10,185 bases of DNA, from the NCBI GenBank assembly GCA_022709465.1, contig JAKLIT010000046.1:1-10185 (forward strand), read 5' to 3'. This DNA comes from Candidatus Omnitrophota bacterium. Its GTDB lineage: Bacteria > Omnitrophota > Koll11 > Pluralincolimonadales > Pluralincolimonadaceae. The position numbers were made by a program, and so were the translations under genes. The stretch's first letter is position 1. Each line of letters opens with the position of its first letter. The notes beneath the pieces are model-generated. The model was not told the DNA's origin. It saw only the letters and a program-made list of their open reading frames with translations, and did no database searches. Shown piece after piece: positions 7,350 to 10,185 of this stretch.

Positions 7350-8116
7350 TCATCTATGTTTTCGTGTTCATGTTCGGTTCAATAGTCGGCAGTTTCCTGA
7401 ACGTCTGCATACACCGGCTGCCGCGCGGCGAGTCGATAGTATTCCCCGCCTCGCATTGCCCGACATGCAACAGGGCGCTGCCGTGGTACCTGAACATACC
7501 GTTCGTCAGCTACCTGATGCTCGGAGGCAGGTGCGCGTTCTGCAAAGGTAAGATAGCGTTCCGGTATTTCGTGGTCGAGGGGATCACGGCCCTGGTTTTT
7601 ACCGCGTTATTCTGGCGTTTCGGGCCGAGGCCGGATTTTTTCATATACACCGCGTTGTTCGCGGTGCTTATTGTGATCTCGTTCATAGATATAGAGCACT
7701 GGATAATACCCGATGAGCTCAGCATCCCCGCGACGGTACTGGGCCTTATCGTGAGTTTCACGTATCCGGCCATGCAGGGCGAGATATCGAGGTTGGCGGG
7801 ATTGAGGGAATCGTTCTTCGGCCTTGCGTTCGGGTTCGTATCGCTGTACCTGTTAGCGCTGCTCGGCAGGATATTATACAAAAAAGAAGCGATGGGCGGG
7901 GGGGACCTGATGCTGTTGATGCTGATCGGCTCGTTCCTCGGCCTTAAGCTTACGATAGTGGCTTTCTTCGTCGCGCCGGTCTTCGGGTCTCTGGTCGGCG
8001 TGCCGAAATTATTAATGAAGAAACAGGATATAATTCAGTACGGTCCGTTCCTTGCGATAGCCGCTTTTGTTTGCGTGTTCTTCAGGGACGACATATTGGC
8101 GCTTTTCCCGTTATAG
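7337..8116 (+). CDS. pilD: Type IV prepilin peptidase (A24 family)
   Basis: Integral membrane aspartic protease that cleaves the leader of type IV pilins or pseudopilins and usually N-methylates the new N-terminus. The 259 aa protein opens with a membrane segment (about 1-22) and the family motif GSFLNVCIHRLPRGES (18-33). A zinc-type pair of CxxC motifs follows, Cys41/Cys44 and Cys66/Cys69, in the cytoplasmic N-terminal domain. Several hydrophobic segments come next. The two catalytic aspartates are Asp118 in FIDIEHWIIPDE and Asp190 in MGGGD. The start ATG has AAGG (7326-7329) 7 nt upstream and lies inside aroE, implying coupling. The gene is chemically unrelated to its aro neighbours. The substrates, whether pilins, competence pseudopilins or a type II secretion system, are not in the window; symbols gspO or comC could also apply. 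Confidence 0.93.
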   Translation: MLSVIIYVFVFMFGSIVGSFLNVCIHRLPRGESIVFPASHCPTCNRALPWYLNIPFVSYLMLGGRCAFCKGKIAFRYFVVEGITALVFTALFWRFGPRPDFFIYTALFAVLIVISFIDIEHWIIPDELSIPATVLGLIVSFTYPAMQGEISRLAGLRESFFGLAFGFVSLYLLALLGRILYKKEAMGGGDLMLLMLIGSFLGLKLTIVAFFVAPVFGSLVGVPKLLMKKQDIIQYGPFLAIAAFVCVFFRDDILALFPL

Positions 8117-8120
8117 ACAC

Positions 8121-8126
8121 AGGAGG
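8121..8126 (+). promoter_or_regulatory. Strong Shine-Dalgarno of aroC
   Basis: AGGAGG sits 7 nt before the aroC ATG in the 17-bp gap after the prepilin peptidase gene. It is one of the strongest ribosome sites in the run and decides the aroC start, suggesting independent, efficient initiation here. Confidence 0.75.
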
Positions 8127-8133
8127 ATAGAAG

Positions 8134-9180
8134 ATGCTCAGATACCTTACGGCAGGCGAATCCCACGGCAGGTTCCTTTTGGGGATACTTGAAGGAATGC
8201 CTTCGGGGCTCAAGGTGGACAAGGGGAATATAAACCTCGAACTCAAGCGCAGGCAGTCCGGATTCGGCAGGGGCGCCCGTATGGCGATCGAGCAGGATAC
8301 CGTCCAGGTGCTCTCGGGCCTGCGCAAGGGCATCACTATCGGGAGCCCGATCGCGCTGATGATAGAGAACAAGGACGCGTCCATAGATACGATGCCCTCG
8401 ATAACGAGGCCGCGCCCTGGCCACGCAGACCTTGCCGGCGCGCTGAAGTACAATTCGTCCGATATACGCGACATACTCGAGAGGGCGTCCGCGCGGGAGA
8501 CCGCGATCCGCGTCGCCGTCGGCGGCGTTTGCAGGATGTTCCTTGACGAGTTCGGCGTAAGGATCGCCAGCCATGTCCTGGAGATAGGCGGCGCCTCGCA
8601 CGATAAGGCGATGCTCAAGAAGGTCGAGGAGTGCGCGAGGACCGGCGACACGCTCGGCGGGATATGCGAGATAACCGCGGCAGGATTGCCGGTCGGGCTC
8701 GGAAGCCATGTATCGCCGGACAGGCGCCTTGACGCGAGGATAGCAGGCGCGATGATGTCGATACAGGCGATAAAGGGAGTCGAGATAGGGCTCGGTTTTG
8801 CCGCGGCACGTTTGCCCGGCTCGAAGGTCCACGACGAGATAACTTACGACAGGAAGGGCGGGTTCTCGCGCGGTTCGAACAATGCCGGCGGAATAGAAGG
8901 CGGCATGACTAACGGGGAGCCGGTTGTCGTGAAGATAGCGATGAAACCGATAGCGACGCTCGGGAAACCGCTCGCGTCGGTCGACATAAAGACGAAGAAG
9001 AAGGTGACCGCGCAGGTCGAGAGGCATGATGTCTGCGCGGTATACGCCGCATCCGTGGTCGGCGAAGCCGTGCTCGCTTTCGAGTTGGCCAATGCCATGT
9101 CGGAGAAATTCGGCGGGGACAGCATGGCCGAGATGAAGAGGAACTTCGACGGCTACATAAAGCAGGTGAAATCCTTTTAG
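8134..9180 (+). CDS. aroC: Chorismate synthase
   Basis: Converts 5-enolpyruvylshikimate 3-phosphate to chorismate using reduced FMN; last step of the shikimate pathway. Seen motifs are GESHG at 8-12 with catalytic His11, RRQSGFGRG at 39-47, PRPGHADLAGALKY at 93-106 with the second active-site His97, ERASARETA at 116-124, SNNAGGIEGGMTNG at 248-261, and RHD at 297-299. At 348 aa it is shorter than common bacterial forms (about 360-390). The missing length appears to lie around residues 150-175: between LEIGG and GDTLGG there are only about 17 residues, where relatives carry a longer stretch, often with a CPD motif. The active-site motifs are intact, so it should be functional. The stop is followed at once by the aroK ATG. 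Confidence 0.96.
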   Translation: MLRYLTAGESHGRFLLGILEGMPSGLKVDKGNINLELKRRQSGFGRGARMAIEQDTVQVLSGLRKGITIGSPIALMIENKDASIDTMPSITRPRPGHADLAGALKYNSSDIRDILERASARETAIRVAVGGVCRMFLDEFGVRIASHVLEIGGASHDKAMLKKVEECARTGDTLGGICEITAAGLPVGLGSHVSPDRRLDARIAGAMMSIQAIKGVEIGLGFAAARLPGSKVHDEITYDRKGGFSRGSNNAGGIEGGMTNGEPVVVKIAMKPIATLGKPLASVDIKTKKKVTAQVERHDVCAVYAASVVGEAVLAFELANAMSEKFGGDSMAEMKRNFDGYIKQVKSF

Positions 9181-9681
9181 ATGAAGAACATAATACTCGT
9201 AGGGTTCATGGGGACCGGCAAGACGGCGGTCGGCAGGGTGCTGGCCAAGCGCCTCGGGCTCAGGTTCGTAGATATGGACGATATCATCGAGGAGCGCGAG
9301 GGGATGAAGATACCCGAGATCTTCGAGAAGAAAGGCGAGAAGTATTTCAGGCATGCCGAGAGCAAGGTCGCCAGGGACATCGCCCTGCAGTCGGGGCTTG
9401 TCGTCGCGGCGGGAGGCGGCGCCGTTATCGATGAAGAGAACGTAAAAAACCTGAAATCCAACGGGATAATGTTCTGCCTCGTCGCGACGCCTGAGACGAT
9501 ATTCAGCAGGACGAAGGGCCATTCGCACAGGCCGCTTTTGAATGTCAGCGACCCGCAGGAGAAGATAGCCGAACTCATGGCCAAGCGCGCCGAATATTAC
9601 GCGAGGGCCGATTACAGGATAGATACCGGTAACCTTTCGGTCGAAGGGGTCGCGGATAAGATTATGGAGCTCATAAAGTGA
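9181..9681 (+). CDS. aroK: Shikimate kinase
   Basis: Phosphorylates shikimate to shikimate 3-phosphate with ATP. The 166 aa protein is normal for the family. Walker A is GFMGTGKT at 8-15; shikimate-binding residues are Asp33/Asp34 in DMDD, Arg57 in YFRHAE, and the GGG at 78-80; the lid Arg117 is in HSHRPLL and the C-terminal Arg136 in KRAEYY. This matches the known positions in well-studied shikimate kinases almost number for number. The ATG abuts the aroC stop with no spacer and has AGGTGA (9164-9169) inside aroC as its ribosome site. The stop overlaps dprA by 4 bp (GTGA). The usual neighbours aroB and aroA are absent from this window and must be elsewhere. Confidence 0.96.
   Translation: MKNIILVGFMGTGKTAVGRVLAKRLGLRFVDMDDIIEEREGMKIPEIFEKKGEKYFRHAESKVARDIALQSGLVVAAGGGAVIDEENVKNLKSNGIMFCLVATPETIFSRTKGHSHRPLLNVSDPQEKIAELMAKRAEYYARADYRIDTGNLSVEGVADKIMELIK
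9666..9669 (+). promoter_or_regulatory. Shine-Dalgarno supporting the dprA GTG start
   Basis: GGAG inside the last aroK codons lies 8 nt before the GTG at 9678, in a GTGA stop-start overlap. This supports GTG as the dprA start. Confidence 0.5.
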
Positions 9682-10185
9682 CGGAACTCGAATACCTTCT
9701 CGTCCTGAATTCCGTACCCGGCGTCGGGTATATAAGGATAAAGAACCTCATCGCGCGCTTTGGCGGTCTCGAAGGGGTCTTCAAAGCGACGAAGGCCCAG
9801 CTTGAGGAGGCGGATAATATCGGCCCTAAGATCGCCTCCGCGATAGCGGATTGCGACAGGGAGAAGGTCCTCGAGACCGAGCTCAATCTTGCCGCGGCCT
9901 CGGGAGCGCGGATAATATCCTATTTAGACGATGAATACCCGGATAACCTGAAGCAGATATACGACCCTCCGGCCATATTATACGTCAAGGGCTCGTTCGA
10001 GCCCGAGGACAGGTTCTCGGCGGCGATAGTCGGTTCGCGAAGGGCGAGCCGTTACGGGCTACAGACCGCAGAGAGGTTCGGCATGGAGTTCGCCGCGCGC
10101 GGGATAACGGTGGTATCGGGCTTGGCCAGGGGGATAGACGCGGCCGGGCATAAGGGAGCCCTTAAGGCGAGGGGAAGGACCGTCG
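9678..10185 (+). CDS. dprA: DNA-processing protein DprA (Smf), 5' part only
   Basis: DprA binds incoming single-stranded DNA and loads RecA during natural transformation; homologues also occur in bacteria not known to be competent. Only the first 169 codons are present; the frame is open to the window edge. Translation from GTG gives an N-terminal helix-hairpin-helix-like region with LNSVPGVGYIRIKNLIARFG (residues 10-29) and a second DNIGPKIASAI turn (about 47-57). Then comes the start of the Rossmann-like DprA fold: YPDNLKQIYDPPAILYVKG (about 93-111), the phosphate-binding-type motif AIVGSRRASRYG (about 119-130), and VVSGLARGIDAAGH (about 145-158). These are hallmark DprA motifs. The full family length is about 290-380 aa, so roughly half is missing. 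The GTG overlaps the aroK stop by 4 bp, so it is co-transcribed with the aro genes. Confidence 0.94.
   Translation, partial: MTELEYLLVLNSVPGVGYIRIKNLIARFGGLEGVFKATKAQLEEADNIGPKIASAIADCDREKVLETELNLAAASGARIISYLDDEYPDNLKQIYDPPAILYVKGSFEPEDRFSAAIVGSRRASRYGLQTAERFGMEFAARGITVVSGLARGIDAAGHKGALKARGRTV

Noticed and set aside
8029..8034. Perfect TATAAT inside pilD, about 100 bp before aroC
   Set aside because: There is no matching -35 box at 16-18 bp spacing and no TG extension; it encodes ordinary residues of pilD. A weak internal promoter cannot be excluded.
8035..9528. A 497-codon open frame on the minus strand across pilD, aroC and aroK
   Set aside because: It is antisense to three clearly recognised genes, spans their junctions, and its translation shows no recognisable domain. 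Long antisense frames are expected from the strong codon bias here.
1..10185. CRISPR arrays, insertion sequences, tRNA or rRNA genes, toxin-antitoxin or defence genes
   Set aside because: No direct-repeat array, terminal inverted repeats, tRNA-like fold or such protein motifs were seen; the window is almost entirely recognised biosynthetic coding sequence.

Overview
This 10.2 kb window is a dense, single-strand run of ten plus-strand genes that looks like one long biosynthetic operon. Every gap between genes is 24 bp or less, four junctions overlap, and no convincing terminator was seen. The sequence is moderately GC-rich. It uses ATA for Ile and AGG for Arg freely, which is unlike most GC-rich Proteobacteria or Actinobacteria. 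I infer a bacterium, probably from a poorly cultured and possibly anaerobic lineage; Omnitrophota or a similar candidate phylum is a guess from codon style and gene order, not a demonstrated assignment.

Layout: positions 1-77 hold the only real upstream non-coding region. It has an extended -10 promoter (TGC-TATAAT), a dyad near the predicted transcription start, and a sequence able to pair with the ilvD Shine-Dalgarno. Then come ilvD (78-1736), ilvB (1746-3419), ilvN (3416-3934) and ilvC (3935-4927), the four shared enzymes of valine/isoleucine synthesis before transamination. leuA (4952-6484) follows and draws 2-oxoisovalerate into leucine synthesis. The second half moves to the shikimate pathway: aroE (6474-7349), aroC (8134-9180) and aroK (9181-9681). 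A type IV prepilin peptidase gene (7337-8116) sits between aroE and aroC, and the 5' part of dprA (9678 to the window end) follows aroK.

How the genes work together: IlvBN makes acetolactate, IlvC reduces and isomerises it, IlvD dehydrates the diol, and LeuA starts the leucine branch. AroE, AroK and AroC supply three steps toward chorismate. The regulatory ACT domain of IlvN and the C-terminal domain of LeuA suggest feedback control by valine and leucine. PilD and DprA are unrelated in chemistry, but both belong to systems that can support natural transformation.

Most genes are ordinary housekeeping genes. The most notable points are an IlvC whose cofactor loop carries Glu47 and lacks the usual phosphate-binding Arg and Ser residues, predicting NADH rather than NADPH use; possible SD-sequestering structures before both ilvD and leuA; an unusually short segment in AroC; and the interleaving of amino-acid genes with pilus and DNA-uptake genes. 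I saw no mobile element, CRISPR array, tRNA or rRNA.
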